DNA from: JALORV01 sp963769745
GTDB lineage: Bacteria > Pseudomonadota > Gammaproteobacteria > Burkholderiales > Burkholderiaceae_F
DNA: 64,000 nt
Assembly: GCA_963769745.1 (NCBI GenBank)
Contig: CAVYNB010000003.1
Span: forward strand, 7,416 to 71,415
Reading direction: 5' to 3'
The stretch's first letter is position 1; each line of letters starts with the position of its first letter. Shown piece by piece: positions 1 through 9,682 of the stretch. A program made the translations under genes and the position numbers. The notes below the pieces were generated by a model. The model did not search any database. It was not told the origin of the DNA and saw nothing but the letters and a program-made list of their open reading frames with translations.

Positions 1-1
1 T

Positions 2-998
2 GCGCTGGCCGATCTGTCCGACGGGCCGCGCATCCACTTCCTGAGCAATGTCGACGGTCATGCCGTCGCACGCCTGTTGCCGCGCCTCGATCCGGCGACC
101 ACGCTCGCCATCGTGTCGAGCAAGAGCCTTTCTACGCGCGAGACCTTGCTGAATGCCCAGGCGGTTCAGGGCCTGGCTCGAGGCGGCCGGGTGTCGCGGG
201 GCCGCGCTGGCGCAGCACATGGTCGTGGTCTCGGCCAAGGCGGATGCGGCGACGAGTCTCGGCTTGCCGGCCACCAACCAGTTCTCCCTGTGGGATTGGG
301 TCGGTGGACGGTTTTCGGTGTGGAGCGCGATCGGCCTGCCGGCCATGCTGTCCATCGGTCCGGAGCGGTTCGATGAATTCCTGGCAGGCGGCCATGCCAT
401 GGATCGGCACTCGATCGATGCTCCGCTCGAAGCGAATCTGCCGGCGACGCTCGCGCTGCTGGCGCTTTGGAACGCTTTGGTCCTGCAGACCTCGAGCCTG
501 TGCCTGCTGCCATACGACGACCGCCTGCGTTGCATGGTGACCTGGCTGCAGCAGCTCGAAATGGAAAGCCTGGGCAAGAGTCGCAGCCTGAATGGCGACA
601 TCGTTGCCGTGCCGACGAGCCCGGTCATCTGGGGCGGGGTCGGAACCGATGCCCAGCACACGTTCTTTCAGGCGCTGCGGCAGGGAACGCTGCGCACGGC
701 GATCGACATCGTCGTGGTCGATCGCGCGCAGCATGCGTATCCCGAGCATCATCGGGCGCTGGTCGCCAACGCCCGCGCGCAGGCGGAAGCGCTGGTCGCA
801 GCTGACCCCGACTCCCGGTCCCTGAATGCCGTCAGCGTCCTGCAGCTCGACGCGCTGACCCCGGCAACGCTGGGCAGCCTGCTGGCCCTGTACGAACACA
901 AGACGACGATGCTGGCCACGCTGCTGGGCATCAATGCGTTCGACCAGCCCGGGGTCGAGTTCGGCAAGTTGCTCGCACAGCAGCTCGAAGGCCAATGA
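2..998 (+). CDS. pgi: Glucose-6-phosphate isomerase, C-terminal part (5' end outside window; one frameshift)
   Basis: Interconverts glucose 6-phosphate and fructose 6-phosphate in the cytoplasm. The window opens inside the gene (frame starting at base 2). Visible family features are HFLSNVDG, the SSKSLSTRETL segment, the signature DWVGGRFSVWSAIGL, GTDAQHTFFQ around the catalytic histidine, and VEFGKLLA with the C-terminal catalytic lysine. The frame breaks at about 161-165: upstream reads TRETLLNAQA, and the expected continuation FRAWLEAAG lies in the next frame. Dropping one g from gcgg restores it. The remainder is intact, so a sequence error is likelier than a pseudogene. The stop overlaps the galE start (ATGA), which suggests coupled translation. 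Confidence 0.93.
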
Positions 999-2017
999 TT
1001 CACACGCCTGCGGTCCTCGCCACCGGCGGTGCCGGCTACATCGGTTCGCACACGATGGTCGAACTGCTGGCCGCGGGCTTCGACGTCATCTGTCTCGACA
1101 ACTTCAGCAACAGTTCGCCCGAGGCGGTCAAGCGCGTCGAGAAGATCACCCACAAGCGGGTGACGCTGGTCAACGGCGACGTCCGTGACCGTGAAGTGCT
1201 GGCGCGCGTGTTTCACCGCCCGATCGACGCGGTCGTGCACTTCGCCGCGCTCAAGGCGGTCGGCGAGTCGGTGCAGCGGCCGGTCGAGTACTACGACAAC
1301 AACATCGGCGGAACGCTGGCGCTGCTCGAGGCGATGGATACGAAGGGCGTCAACCGCATCGTCTTCAGCTCGTCCGCGACGGTGTACGGGGTACCTGAGA
1401 GCCTGCCGCTGACCGAGGACGCACCGATACGACCGGTCAACCCCTACGGCCACACCAAGGCGATGGTGGAGCAGGTCCTGCGCGACTGGTGTGCGGCCGA
1501 TGCGGCGCGGAGCGCAGTGTCGCTGCGGTACTTCAACCCCATCGGTGCGCACCCGAGCGGAACGATCGGCGAGGATCCGCAGGACATCCCGAACAATCTC
1601 TTTCCCTTCATTGCGCAGGTCGCGATCGGCAAACGCGACCGGCTCAACGTCTGGGGTGGCGACTGGCCGACTCCCGATGGCACAGGCGTGCGCGACTACC
1701 TGCACGTGGTCGATCTCGCATTGGGCCATGTGGCTGGCATTGCCTATGCCCAGTCGCACGCGGGCTTCACGCCGATCAATCTCGGCACCGGGCGCGGCAC
1801 GAGCGTGCTTGAAATGGTGCAGGCGTTCGAGCGCGCATCGGGTCGCGCAGTGCCCCATGTCCTTGCGGCGCGGCGCGATGGCGACGTCGCGGCCTGCTGG
1901 GCCGATGTTGCGCTGGCCCATCGGCTGCTCGGTTGGGAAGCGACGCGCACGATCGAGCAGGCGTGTGCGGACGGCTGGCGCTGGCAGAGCGGCAACCCGA
2001 ACGGCTACCGCCACTGA
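995..2017 (+). CDS. galE: UDP-glucose 4-epimerase
   Basis: NAD-dependent short-chain dehydrogenase-fold enzyme that interconverts UDP-glucose and UDP-galactose, supplying galactose for LPS and exopolysaccharide. The 340-residue protein has the Rossmann motif TGGAGYIGSH at residues 10-19, LDNFSNS, the SSSATVYG serine region and the catalytic NPYGHTK (YxxxK) motif. YLHVVDLALGH and INLGTGRGTSV are typical of the family. Length matches known GalE proteins. It overlaps pgi by 4 bp and is followed by waaC on the same strand, so a sugar-metabolism and LPS group is plausible. Confidence 0.96.
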   Translation: MIHTPAVLATGGAGYIGSHTMVELLAAGFDVICLDNFSNSSPEAVKRVEKITHKRVTLVNGDVRDREVLARVFHRPIDAVVHFAALKAVGESVQRPVEYYDNNIGGTLALLEAMDTKGVNRIVFSSSATVYGVPESLPLTEDAPIRPVNPYGHTKAMVEQVLRDWCAADAARSAVSLRYFNPIGAHPSGTIGEDPQDIPNNLFPFIAQVAIGKRDRLNVWGGDWPTPDGTGVRDYLHVVDLALGHVAGIAYAQSHAGFTPINLGTGRGTSVLEMVQAFERASGRAVPHVLAARRDGDVAACWADVALAHRLLGWEATRTIEQACADGWRWQSGNPNGYRH

Positions 2018-2102
2018 ACACGTCGCCTGCGCGTCGTCCGGGGCATCGTTCGACCTGTCTGTCGTTCGTGCGGCTCCCCCGCCTGCGGCACAATCCCGCA
2101 TC

Positions 2103-3055
2103 GTGCGGATCCTGATCGTCAAGACATCGTCGATGGGCGATGTCGTGCATGCGTTGCCGCTGGCGGCCGATCTCGCCAGGCAACCGGGCTTCGAAATCGA
2201 CTGGCTGGTCGAGGAAAGCTTTGCGGCGATACCGGCGATGAGCCGCCACGTGCGCCACGTGCATCGAGTCGCCCTGCGGCGCTGGCGCAAATCTTTGCTG
2301 CAGGCGGGCACGTGGCGCGAGGTCGCCGCCGTCAAGAAGGCTCTGCGCGCAGAGAACTACGATTGGGTCCTGGACGTGCAGGGACTGCTGAAGAGCGCCT
2401 GGATGGCGCGGTGGACCGGTGCACGCGTCGCCGGTCCATCGTCCGACTCGGCGCGTGAGCGCATCGCGTCGATGCTGTACTCGCGCCGGGTGGCCGTTCC
2501 TCGCGAGCTGCATGCGGTGGAGCGCTGCCGTCGAATTGGCGCGGCCGTGCTCGGCTATGCGATCGACGGACCCGCGCGGTTCGATCTGACGGTCGTCGCC
2601 GCGCCCGTCATGCAGTTGCCGGTCCCTATGCAGTGCTGCTGGTCAATGCCAGCCGTGCGACCAAGCTCTGGGGCACCGAACACTGGATCGCGCTGGAGCG
2701 GCGTCTTGCCGACGCCGGCATGACGAGTGTGCTCTTCTGGGGTTCGCCGGATGAAGAACAGCGCGTCGAGTCGCTGGTCTCGTCGATGATGCGCGGCCAG
2801 GCGGCGCCGAAGTCACCGATCGACACGATCGCCGCAACCCTGGCGGGCGCACGAGTCGTCATCGGTCTCGACACCGGACTCACCCACCTCGCCGCCGCGC
2901 TGGGGCGCCCGACCGTCGGCATCTACTGTGACTACGACCCCGCGCTCGTCGGACTCGTGGGCGACGGTCCGGTGCGGAGCCTGGGCGGCGTCGGGCGACC
3001 GCCGTCCAGCGAGGACGTGATCGCCGCCGTGCGCGACGTGATGGGCGCGACGTGA
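2103..3055 (+). CDS. waaC: Lipopolysaccharide heptosyltransferase I (one frameshift)
   Basis: Glycosyltransferase family 9 enzyme that adds the first L-glycero-D-manno-heptose to Kdo2-lipid A on the inner face of the cytoplasmic membrane. A GTG start gives VRILIVKTSSMGDVVHALP, the usual N-terminus. DVQGLLKSAWMAR follows, and near the C-terminus GLDTGLTHLAAALGRPTVGIY forms the ADP-heptose-binding region. The frame changes between about 2605 and 2632 (PVMQLPVP, then GPYAVLLVNASR). The sign fits one missing base, unlike most other breaks here. Corrected length is about 317 residues, normal for WaaC. waaA begins 13 bp downstream. Confidence 0.92.
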
Positions 3056-3068
3056 TGGCCACGCCGCG

Positions 3069-4383
3069 ATGAGTCTGGCGCGCATCGCCTATACGCTGCT
3101 CGTCTGGATCGCGGTGCCGTTCGCGGCGCTGTACCTGCTGTGGCGTTCGCGCCGGCAGGCGGCCTATCGCGCGCACTGGGGCGAACGCTTCGGCTGGGCA
3201 CGCTACCCTCGCTCGGATGACGAGTCGCCCGCTGATCTGGGTGCACGCGGTGTCGGTCGGCGAGACGCGGGCAGCCGAACCGCTGGTGGCTGCCCTGGCG
3301 GCGCGCTATCCGCAGCACGCGTTCCTGCTGACGCACATGACCCCGACTGGCCGTGCGACCGGGGCCGAACTCGCCGCGCGCTGGCCCGGGCGCATCACGC
3401 AGGTCTACCTGCCTTACGACCTGCCGTTTGCCGTGCGCCGATTCCTGCGCGCGTTCACGCCGGTGATCGGCATCGGAATGGAAACCGAGACGTGGCCGAA
3501 CCTGCTCGCCGCCGCGCGCGATGCCGGCCTGCCGATGGTGCTCGTCAATGCGCGCCTGTCGGAGAAATCGCTGGCCAAGGCGCGCCGCGCGCCTCGGCTG
3601 ATGCGGGAGGCCGCACGTTGCTTCACGATGGTGCTGGCGCAGACGGAGGCCGATGCGATGCGCATGCGCGAGGTCGGGGCCGAGCGCATCGAAGTCATCG
3701 GCAACCTGAAGTTCGACATTGCACTCGACGAGGCTCTGGTGGAGCGCGGCCGCGAGTTCAGGCAATCAGCCGGTGGGCGGTCCGTGCTGCTCTTCGCCGT
3801 CACTCGCGAGGGAGAAGAGGAACTGTTGCTCGACGCGCTTGCACGAAGCACGGCTGACGCCCGCGCCGACGCGCTGGTGATCGTCGTGCCGCGCCATCCG
3901 CAACGCTTCGACGAAGTCGCCGCGCTGATCGAGGCACGCGGCTACGCGGTGTCGCGCCGCTCTTCGATGGCCGCCTGGCTTGCGCCCGAAGCGTCAGGGA
4001 AGTCGGTCGTGCTCGGCGACTCGATGGGCGAGATGGCGATGTACTACGCGTCCTGTGACGTCGCGTACATCGGCGGCAGTCTCCTGCCACTGGGGGGCCA
4101 GAACCTGATCGAGGCCTGCGCGGTGGGCGTGCCGGTGGTGGTGGGACCGCACACCTTCAACTTTGCGCAGGCCACCGACGATGCCGTGGCGACCGGTGCG
4201 GCCCAGCGGGTCGGCGATGCACGATCGGCCGTCGATGCGATGTGGGACATTGCGACCAACACCGAGCGTCGATCGCGGATGAGTGACGCCGCAACAAAGT
4301 TCGCGCGACAGCACCGCGGCGCGACGGCACGTGCGGTCGAGCACATCGCGCCGCTGATCGAATCGGCGGCGCGCCCGCGCTAG
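3069..4383 (+). CDS. waaA: 3-deoxy-D-manno-octulosonic acid (Kdo) transferase (one frameshift)
   Basis: Transfers Kdo from CMP-Kdo to lipid IVA at the cytoplasmic membrane; normally essential. The N-terminal part (MSLARIAYTLLVWIAVP) is a membrane anchor followed by GERFGW. The rest is in another frame: RPLIWVHAVSVGETRAAEPL, GIGMETETWPN, VLVNARLSEKS and the GT-B donor region YIGGSLLPLGGQNLIEA. The break lies at about 3200-3222 and fits one extra base. Corrected length is about 437 residues, normal for the family. It faces tolC with only 8 bp between the stops. Confidence 0.94.
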
Positions 4384-4391
4384 GAACGACA

Positions 4392-5979
4392 TCAGCGCCG
4401 CTTCGCCCGCGTCGACTTGGCGGTCGACGAGCCGGCGCTGCTCACTTTCATCGGCGTTGCGCTGGTGCCACTGGTCGGCGCGGTCCGAGCGGGCGGGTTG
4501 GCCGGCGGCACCGTGGTGGAGGGGCTTCGCTCCGGTGCGAGCACATCCGGCACCGTCAGCGGCACGGCAGCTTCGAGCAGTGCATTCACGCCGGCCACGT
4601 CCTCATCCGTGAGCGCGGCCGTCGAGGCCTTCAGGCGCAACGCCGCAAGCAGGAAGTCATAGCGTGCCCGCTTGAGATCGCGCTGCGTCTGCACCAGCTG
4701 CGTCGTGGCGTTGAGCACGTCGAGCAGGATACGGACGCCGACCTGGTAGCCCAGCTGCGTCGAGTCGAGCTGCGTGCGGGCCGAGACTTCGGCAGATTCG
4801 AGCGCCTTGACCTGTGCCAGGCCGTAGTTCACCCCGGTGTAGGCGTCGCGCGCGGCATTCGCCGAATTGCGGCGGGCCGATTCGAGTTCGGCATTGGAGC
4901 GGTCCTGCAGCGACAGGGCTTCGCGCACACGGCTCTGGATGAGTCCGCCCTGGTAGATCGGAACATTCAGCTGCAGCCCGATGGTGCCGGCATTGATGCG
5001 CGGATTGGTGTCGCTGGTCTGCGTGCCGTTGAACTTGTTGACGTTGTAACCCCCGACGACATCAACCGTCGGCTTGTGGCCATCGCGCTGGCGCTGCACT
5101 TCGCGCGACGCGATCTCGTAGCTCGCGCGGGCGATCTGCACCGAATAGCTGGCGTCCTCGGCCGAACGCACCCATTGCATGATGTCGTTGGGCTGCGGCG
5201 GCGTGAGGTTGGGACGGTCACGCAGCGGCGCCAGCGTGCCGAGATCGCGGCCGATGATGGTCTGCAGCTCACTGCGACGCACGAGCAGCGTGCCGAGCGC
5301 CACCTGCTCCTGCGCCACGATCTGGTCGTAGCGCGCCTGCGCCTCGTTGGTGTCGATGATGGTCTTGGTGCCGACCTCGAATTCGCGCTTCGCCTGCTGC
5401 AGCTGCTCGAGCGTGGCGCGCTTCGCGGCGTCCAGGGCGATCAGCTGATCGCGCGCCGCCAGCACATTGAAGTAGGCGGTCGCCACCCGCAGCGTCAGAT
5501 CCTGGGCCGACTGCTGCAGCGTGAGATCGGCCTGCATCACGGCAATCTTGGCCTGCTCGAGCGCTTCCCAGTTCTGCGGGCGGTACAGCGGCACGGACAG
5601 GTTCACCCCGCCGCCGTACACGCTGTAGGTGTTGCTGATGTCGGGCTCGTTGGTGCTGTACTTGTTCGCATCGGTGCGGCCCGTGAGCCCGACGTTGGGC
5701 AGCAGTGCCGATCGCGCCTGCGGCACCCGCTCCTGCGACGGCCTGCTGCTGGTAGCGGGCGGCGGCAAAGGCGGCATCGTTGGAGACTGCCTCGCGGTAG
5801 ATCTGCAGCAGGTCGTTCTTGACCATGCGCCGTGCTTCCTCGATCAGCTGTTGCGTGTCCTTGGCCGGATCCGGTACCTGCGCGACGGTCGGCTGGCTTG
5901 TGACCAGCATGACGGTGGCGGCACTCGCCAGCGCCGCGGCGATCGGCCGCAGTGCAAACAGGCGGGAAGGAAGCGACAT
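4392..5979 (-). CDS. tolC: TolC-family outer membrane efflux protein (one frameshift)
   Basis: Outer-membrane channel of tripartite efflux pumps and type I secretion systems. The start at 5979 gives MSLPSRLFALRPIAAAL and an export signal ending near TVAQV, with GGAG upstream of the ATG. Two outer-membrane-efflux repeats follow, visible as YFNVLAARDQL with EFEVGTKTIIDTNEAQA, and later QLGYQVGVRILLDVLNA. The frame breaks at about 5733-5742 (one extra base) just before ERVPQARSALLPNVGLTGR. Corrected length is about 528 residues; the last 70-80 form a P/T/S-rich tail ending in a basic KSTRAKRR. Rhodanese and pcm lie upstream, as in other betaproteobacteria. Confidence 0.92.
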
Positions 5980-5995
5980 GGTGGTTTCTCCAGCT

Positions 5996-6319
5996 TCAGT
6001 AAGTCGGCATCGCCGTATCGACCTGGCGTGCCCAGGCATCGACGCCGCCGGTCAGGTTGAAGACGTTCTCAAATCCCTGCCGCGCCAGGAACATCGCGAC
6101 GTGCATGCTGCGGCCGCCGTGATGGCAGATGCAGACGATGGGGCGTGTGGTATCCAGCTCGTGCACCTTGGCGGGCAGTGCCTGCATCGGCACCAGCTCG
6201 GAGCGCTCGATACGGCAAATCTGTGTTTCCCACGGCTCGCGCACGTCGAGCAGAACGGGCGGTGCACGACCTTCGTCGGCGAGCCATGCGGACAGTTCGG
6301 GCGCTGACACCGACTTCAT
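5996..6319 (-). CDS. Rhodanese-domain sulfurtransferase (single domain)
   Basis: Compact 107-residue rhodanese domain that probably carries sulfane sulfur as a cysteine persulfide in the cytoplasm. It shows LLDVREPWE (CH2A-type segment), the active loop ICHHGGRSM with the candidate catalytic cysteine, and the C-terminal NLTGGVDAWA. No signal peptide is present. Its start codon shares a base with the pcm stop and tolC starts 16 bp downstream, so pcm-rhodanese-tolC probably form one transcript. The physiological sulfur donor cannot be read from sequence. Confidence 0.9.
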   Translation of the reverse strand: MKSVSAPELSAWLADEGRAPPVLLDVREPWETQICRIERSELVPMQALPAKVHELDTTRPIVCICHHGGRSMHVAMFLARQGFENVFNLTGGVDAWARQVDTAMPTY

Positions 6320-6987
6320 CAGAACCGGAAGCTCGACGGCCGCTCGGCATTGCGCAGGGGCGCAAGTCGGGTCTCGAAGAGCTTGACGGTGTCAAAGCCG
6401 GTTTCCGACACGCGCGTGATGATCTCTGCCGACATCACCGGGTCGGTCCCGACCACGGCGGCCAGTCGCCCGCCGATCTTCAGTTGGCTGCGCATGGCGG
6501 CCGGCACGACGGGCAACGAACCCGTCGCGACGATGACATCGTAGGGAGCGCGCCCGGTCCAGCCGCGGCTGCCGTCTCCGGATTCGAGCCTGACGTTGTG
6601 CACGCCGGATCGCGCCAGGTTGCCCGCACCGAAGGCCTGCAGGCGCGGATCGATCTCGACCGAAACCACATGCCGCGCCTTGTGGGCGAGCAGGGCGGCG
6701 AAGTACCCGGAGCCAGTTCCAATCTCAAGCACGTTCTCGTGCAGCTTGAGTGCGAGTTCCTGCAGGATGCGGGCCTCCAGCTTCGGTGACCACATCGTTT
6801 CGCCGGTGTCGACGCCGTCGACGCGCAGCGGGATCTCCATGTCCGAAAACGCCAGCGCGCGGTACTCCGGTGGAACAAAGTCCTCGCGCTTGACCACGAG
6901 GAGCAGGTCCAGCACGGACTGATCGAGCACATCCCATGGCCGCACCTGCTGCTCGACCATGTTGAAGCGTGCTTTCTCGAAATCCAT
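6319..6987 (-). CDS. pcm: Protein-L-isoaspartate O-methyltransferase
   Basis: SAM-dependent methyltransferase that starts repair of isoaspartyl residues in damaged proteins. Motif I is VLEIGTGSGYFAALLA; VVSVEIDPRLQ and APYDVIVATGSLPVVPAAM follow. I chose the start at 6987 because MDFEKARFNMVEQQVRPWD is the conserved N-terminus in beta relatives; in-frame ATGs at 6996 and 7008 are possible. The protein belongs to the shorter PCMT branch common in this class, so the exact substrate is less certain than the fold. It is first gene of the pcm-rhodanese-tolC group. Confidence 0.88.
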   Translation of the reverse strand: MDFEKARFNMVEQQVRPWDVLDQSVLDLLLVVKREDFVPPEYRALAFSDMEIPLRVDGVDTGETMWSPKLEARILQELALKLHENVLEIGTGSGYFAALLAHKARHVVSVEIDPRLQAFGAGNLARSGVHNVRLESGDGSRGWTGRAPYDVIVATGSLPVVPAAMRSQLKIGGRLAAVVGTDPVMSAEIITRVSETGFDTVKLFETRLAPLRNAERPSSFRF

Positions 6988-7214
6988 CGATGGCATTGCA
7001 TGTCCCATGGCGTGACCGAGGTACCTCCCGGCACAACAGCGCGAAAGTCTATCAGCGCCTCTTTGCTGATCCGTTGCGGTTCGACCCCAGAATCATGCGG
7101 TCTGTCGCATGTAACGCACGTTCACCTCGGAAACGTCGTTCAGCGCGTCCGCATTCGAACACGGGCAGTTCGACGGGAACTCATGGCCCCTTCCCGCGAG
7201 TCGTTCCGGCAGGT

Positions 7215-7863
7215 TCACCCCTTGCGCAGGGCGGACAGCACCATGTCGATATGGGTGGCGAGATAGTTGTCGGCATCGATCGGTTGCTGGCTGCAGGGCC
7301 CGAACGAACGCTTCCACAGGGACAGCATCACGAGCGGCGCCGACATCACGCGGACGAACATTGCGGGATCCACCGGGCGGAATTCGCCACGTTCGATGCC
7401 GCGGCTGATGGCGGCGGCGAGTACGTCGTGCCAGGGCTCGATGACCTCCTCGACAAAGAAGCGCGCAATCTCCGGGAAGTTGCCGCTCTCGGCCATGATC
7501 AGTTTGCCGAGGCCGCCGGCCTTGCTGTCGCCGTAGTCGCGCCACCAGCCGGAGATCAGGAAGTGCAGCAGTTCGCTGCTCGACCCATCGAAGCGCATGA
7601 CTTCGCCGGCAGTCTCGCTGATGCGTGCGACGACGTTGTCGCGCACGACCGCCTTGAAGAGGTCTTCCTTGTTCTCGAAATAGAGATAAAGCGTGCCCTT
7701 GGAAACGCCCGCATGCGCGGCGACGTCGTCGAGGCGGGTGCCGGCATAGCCCTTCTCGACGAAGAGTTCGAGCGCGGAGGCCACCAGTTCGGCGGGCCGT
7801 GCTTCCTTGCGGCGTTCCCAGCGGGGTTTGGAAATCGCGGTTGATTCTGGAGGAACTGCTCAT
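7215..7863 (-). CDS. TetR/AcrR-family repressor, full-length copy (extra base near start)
   Basis: DNA-binding repressor. The N-terminal helix-turn-helix is TRLDDVAAHAGVSKGTLYLYF followed by ENKEDLFKAVV; the C-terminal ligand domain (about 120 residues) ends in VLSALRKG. The natural ATG at 7863 (MSSS) is out of frame because of one extra g at 7849-7853. Removing it gives about 215 residues; otherwise an in-frame GTG at 7784 would give 189. A near-identical copy of the N-terminal half lies immediately upstream. A perfect palindrome at 8333-8346 beyond both copies is the likely operator. The ligand and target genes are unknown. Confidence 0.85.
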
Positions 7864-7944
7864 GCGGAGGAGCCGGCGCAAAGGGCACGAACACCGATCG
7901 GAGGGAGGGGCGCGGCACTCGCGGTCCCTTTGCGCAGGCAAGCT
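7570..7944. repeat. Direct repeat of tetR 5' half, copy 1
   Basis: About 375 bp that recur at 7951-8324, separated by 6 bp (aggcag). The repeat covers the first half of tetR plus about 80 bp upstream of its ATG and ends at gcaggcaagct. By eye the copies differ at five coding positions, all synonymous, plus one inserted g and one further substitution outside the coding part. Confidence 0.9.
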
Positions 7945-8243
7945 AGGCAGAGTTCGCTGCTCGACCCATCGAAGCGCATGACTTCGCCGGCAGTTTCGCT
8001 GATGCGTGCGACGACGTTGTCGCGGACGACCGCCTTGAAGAGGTCTTCCTTGTTCTCGAAATAGAGATAAAGCGTGCCCTTGGAAACGCCCGCATGCGCG
8101 GCGACGTCGTCGAGGCGCGTGCCCGCATAGCCCTTTTCGACGAAGAGTTCGAGCGCGGAGGCCACCAGTTCGGCGGGCCGTGCTTCCTTGCGGCGTTCCC
8201 AGCGGGGTTTGGAAATCGCGGTTGATTCTGGAGAACTGCTCAT
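7860..8243 (-). pseudogene. Truncated TetR fragment (second copy of N-terminal half)
   Basis: Starting at the ATG at 8243 this reads MSSSPESTAISKPRWE, then the same helix-turn-helix as the downstream copy. After GSSSEL it runs across the repeat junction into unrelated residues and stops at 7860. It would encode the DNA-binding domain without most of the ligand and dimerisation domain, about 127 residues. Its protein sequence is identical to the full copy over the shared part. It is either a real partial duplication or an assembly join of two strain variants. Confidence 0.7.
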
Positions 8244-8324
8244 GCGGAGGAGCCGGCGCAAAGGGCACGAACACCGATCGGAGGGAGGGGCGCGGCACTC
8301 GCGGTCCCCTTGCGCAGGCAAGCT
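7951..8324. repeat. Direct repeat of tetR 5' half, copy 2
   Basis: Partner of 7570-7944. This copy has the intact in-frame start and lies next to the operator-like palindrome, but its downstream end is cut at the junction. Confidence 0.9.
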
Positions 8325-8332
8325 TATAAATA

Positions 8333-8346
8333 ACTGACCGGTCAGT
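8333..8346. promoter_or_regulatory. Perfect 14-bp palindrome, likely TetR operator
   Basis: ACTGACC followed by its exact complement GGTCAGT, inside an AT-rich stretch (tataaataac...aatatac) between tetR and thiD. Dyads of this size and composition are typical TetR-family operators, and the position suits autoregulation. That TetR binds here is inference. The flanking AT-rich bases probably include a promoter for tetR. Confidence 0.65.
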
Positions 8347-8411
8347 AATATACGGGTGGCTCACGAGCCGTGTCAAGCTAGCGGCGGGTCAAGCGAACTT
8401 TTCAATCCCTC

Positions 8412-9281
8412 ATGGCACGGGTCATTCCCAACATTCTCACCATCGCCGGCGTCGATCCATCGGGAGGCGCGGGCAGCCTCGCCGATGTAAAGACGATCAG
8501 TGCGCTCGGTGGATATGCCTGCGCAGTGATCACTGCGCTGACGGCTCAAAACACGCGTGCGGTGACCGGCGTTCTTCCGATCGCGCCAGCGTTCGTCGGC
8601 GAGCAGATCGACACACTGCTGTCCGATGTCCGCATCGACGCCACCAAGATCGGCATGGTTGGACAGGCACCCGTCATCGAGATGGTCGCGGATCGGCTGG
8701 CTCACTGGCGCGTTGCGCCGGTTGTTCTCGATCCGGTCATGGTGGCCAAGAGTGGCGATCCGCTGCTGGACAAATCCGCGGTGGGCGCCCTACGCGAAGC
8801 CCTGCTGCCTCTGGCGACGGTCATCACTCCCAATCTTCCTGAGGCGGGAGTGCTGCTTGGTTCGCGTGCTGCGGAAACGTTGAAGGAGATGTACCGCGCC
8901 GCTGAGAAACTGCGCGGACTGATGCAAGGTGACGGGGCGCGGTGGATCCTGCTGAAGGGGGGCCATCTTTCAGGCAGCGAAGCGACTGATCTGCTGTACG
9001 ACGGTGATCGCATGATCGAATTGAAGGCGGCGCGCGTCGACACACGCAACACCCATGGCACGGGATGCACGTTGTCTGCGGCCCTCGCGACCCTGCTGGC
9101 AAGAGCGCAGGACGTTCCACAGGCTGCACGACTCGCCAAGTCGTATCTGACTAATGCACTGGCGCACGCCGATGAACTCGCGGTGGGCCAGGGACACGGG
9201 CCTGTTCATCACTTTCATGCACTCTGGCAGTCAAGTGACGGCGGGATCCCATTTGACCCCGACCGCGCGAAGCGCAGATAA
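8412..9281 (+). CDS. thiD: Hydroxymethylpyrimidine / phosphomethylpyrimidine kinase
   Basis: Ribokinase-fold enzyme that phosphorylates HMP and then HMP-P for thiamine synthesis. It begins IPNILTIAGVDPSGGAGSLAD, a diagnostic substrate-binding segment, continues with VVLDPVMVAKSGDPLL, and has the anion hole NTHGTGCTLSAA with the catalytic aspartate position replaced in context by the GTGC motif. At 289 residues it is slightly longer than the typical 260-270, with an extra C-terminal tail. It stands alone, divergent from tetR, with a tRNA gene 11 bp downstream. No thi-box is evident upstream. Confidence 0.95.
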   Translation: MARVIPNILTIAGVDPSGGAGSLADVKTISALGGYACAVITALTAQNTRAVTGVLPIAPAFVGEQIDTLLSDVRIDATKIGMVGQAPVIEMVADRLAHWRVAPVVLDPVMVAKSGDPLLDKSAVGALREALLPLATVITPNLPEAGVLLGSRAAETLKEMYRAAEKLRGLMQGDGARWILLKGGHLSGSEATDLLYDGDRMIELKAARVDTRNTHGTGCTLSAALATLLARAQDVPQAARLAKSYLTNALAHADELAVGQGHGPVHHFHALWQSSDGGIPFDPDRAKRR

Positions 9282-9292
9282 TTCGCGCCCGC

Positions 9293-9369
9293 GGCGGATT
9301 AGCTCAGCTGGTTAGAGCAGAGGAATCATAATCCTTGTGTCCGGGGTTCGAGTCCCTGATCCGCCACCA
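9293..9369 (+). tRNA. tRNA with anticodon CAU (probably elongator tRNA-Met)
   Basis: The cloverleaf folds by eye: acceptor GGCGGAT/ATCCGCC, D-arm GCTC/GAGC, anticodon stem GAGGA/TCCTT with loop ATCATAA (anticodon CAT), T-arm CGGGG/CCCTG with loop TTCGAGT, discriminator A and an encoded CCA at 9367-9369. A CAU anticodon can also belong to tRNA-Ile2 (lysidine-modified) or initiator tRNA. The fully paired first acceptor base pair (G-C) argues against initiator. Confidence 0.93.
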
Positions 9370-9384
9370 CTTTCATAGCAGACG

Positions 9385-9682
9385 ATGCGCAAACGGCTGT
9401 CACTGATCCTCATCGCGGCCACCGTGGCTTTCGTCGCTGCGTGCGGCACCAAGAATGACGTCGCTTTCCGATGGCAGCAGGATCGGAACGATGACCACCG
9501 GCCAGTTGCCGGAGGTGACGATCGACGGCAAAGCGATGCGTCTTGCGCCCGGCGCCCGCATCTACAACCCGGGCAACCTGACGATCACGCCGAACCAGCT
9601 GCCGGCGAACTCGCGCGTGCGCTACAAGACCGATGCGACCGGGCTGGTGCATCAGGTCTGGGTCCTGCCGGCCGAACGCTGA
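9385..9682 (+). CDS. Small putative exported lipoprotein (one frameshift)
   Basis: Begins MRKRLSLILIAATVAFVAACG, a lipoprotein signal with lipobox VAAC. The frame changes once between about 9440 and 9490 (one extra base). The rest, PEVTIDGKAMRLAPGARIYN followed by a segment ending HQVWVLPAER, lies in the second frame. Corrected, it is about 98 residues, with a mature domain of roughly 75. I know similar short proteins in beta relatives but no assigned function. It lies between the tRNA and miaB. Confidence 0.6.

Noticed and set aside
7093..8376. Minus-strand open frame of 427 codons spanning both tetR copies
   Set aside because: It is the wrong frame of tetR and appears long only because the repeat doubles it.
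9293..9369. tRNA-fMet or tRNA-Ile2 instead of elongator tRNA-Met
   Set aside because: The first acceptor pair is G-C, unlike initiator tRNA. Ile2 cannot be fully excluded without a classifier, but the body fits elongator tRNA-Met better.
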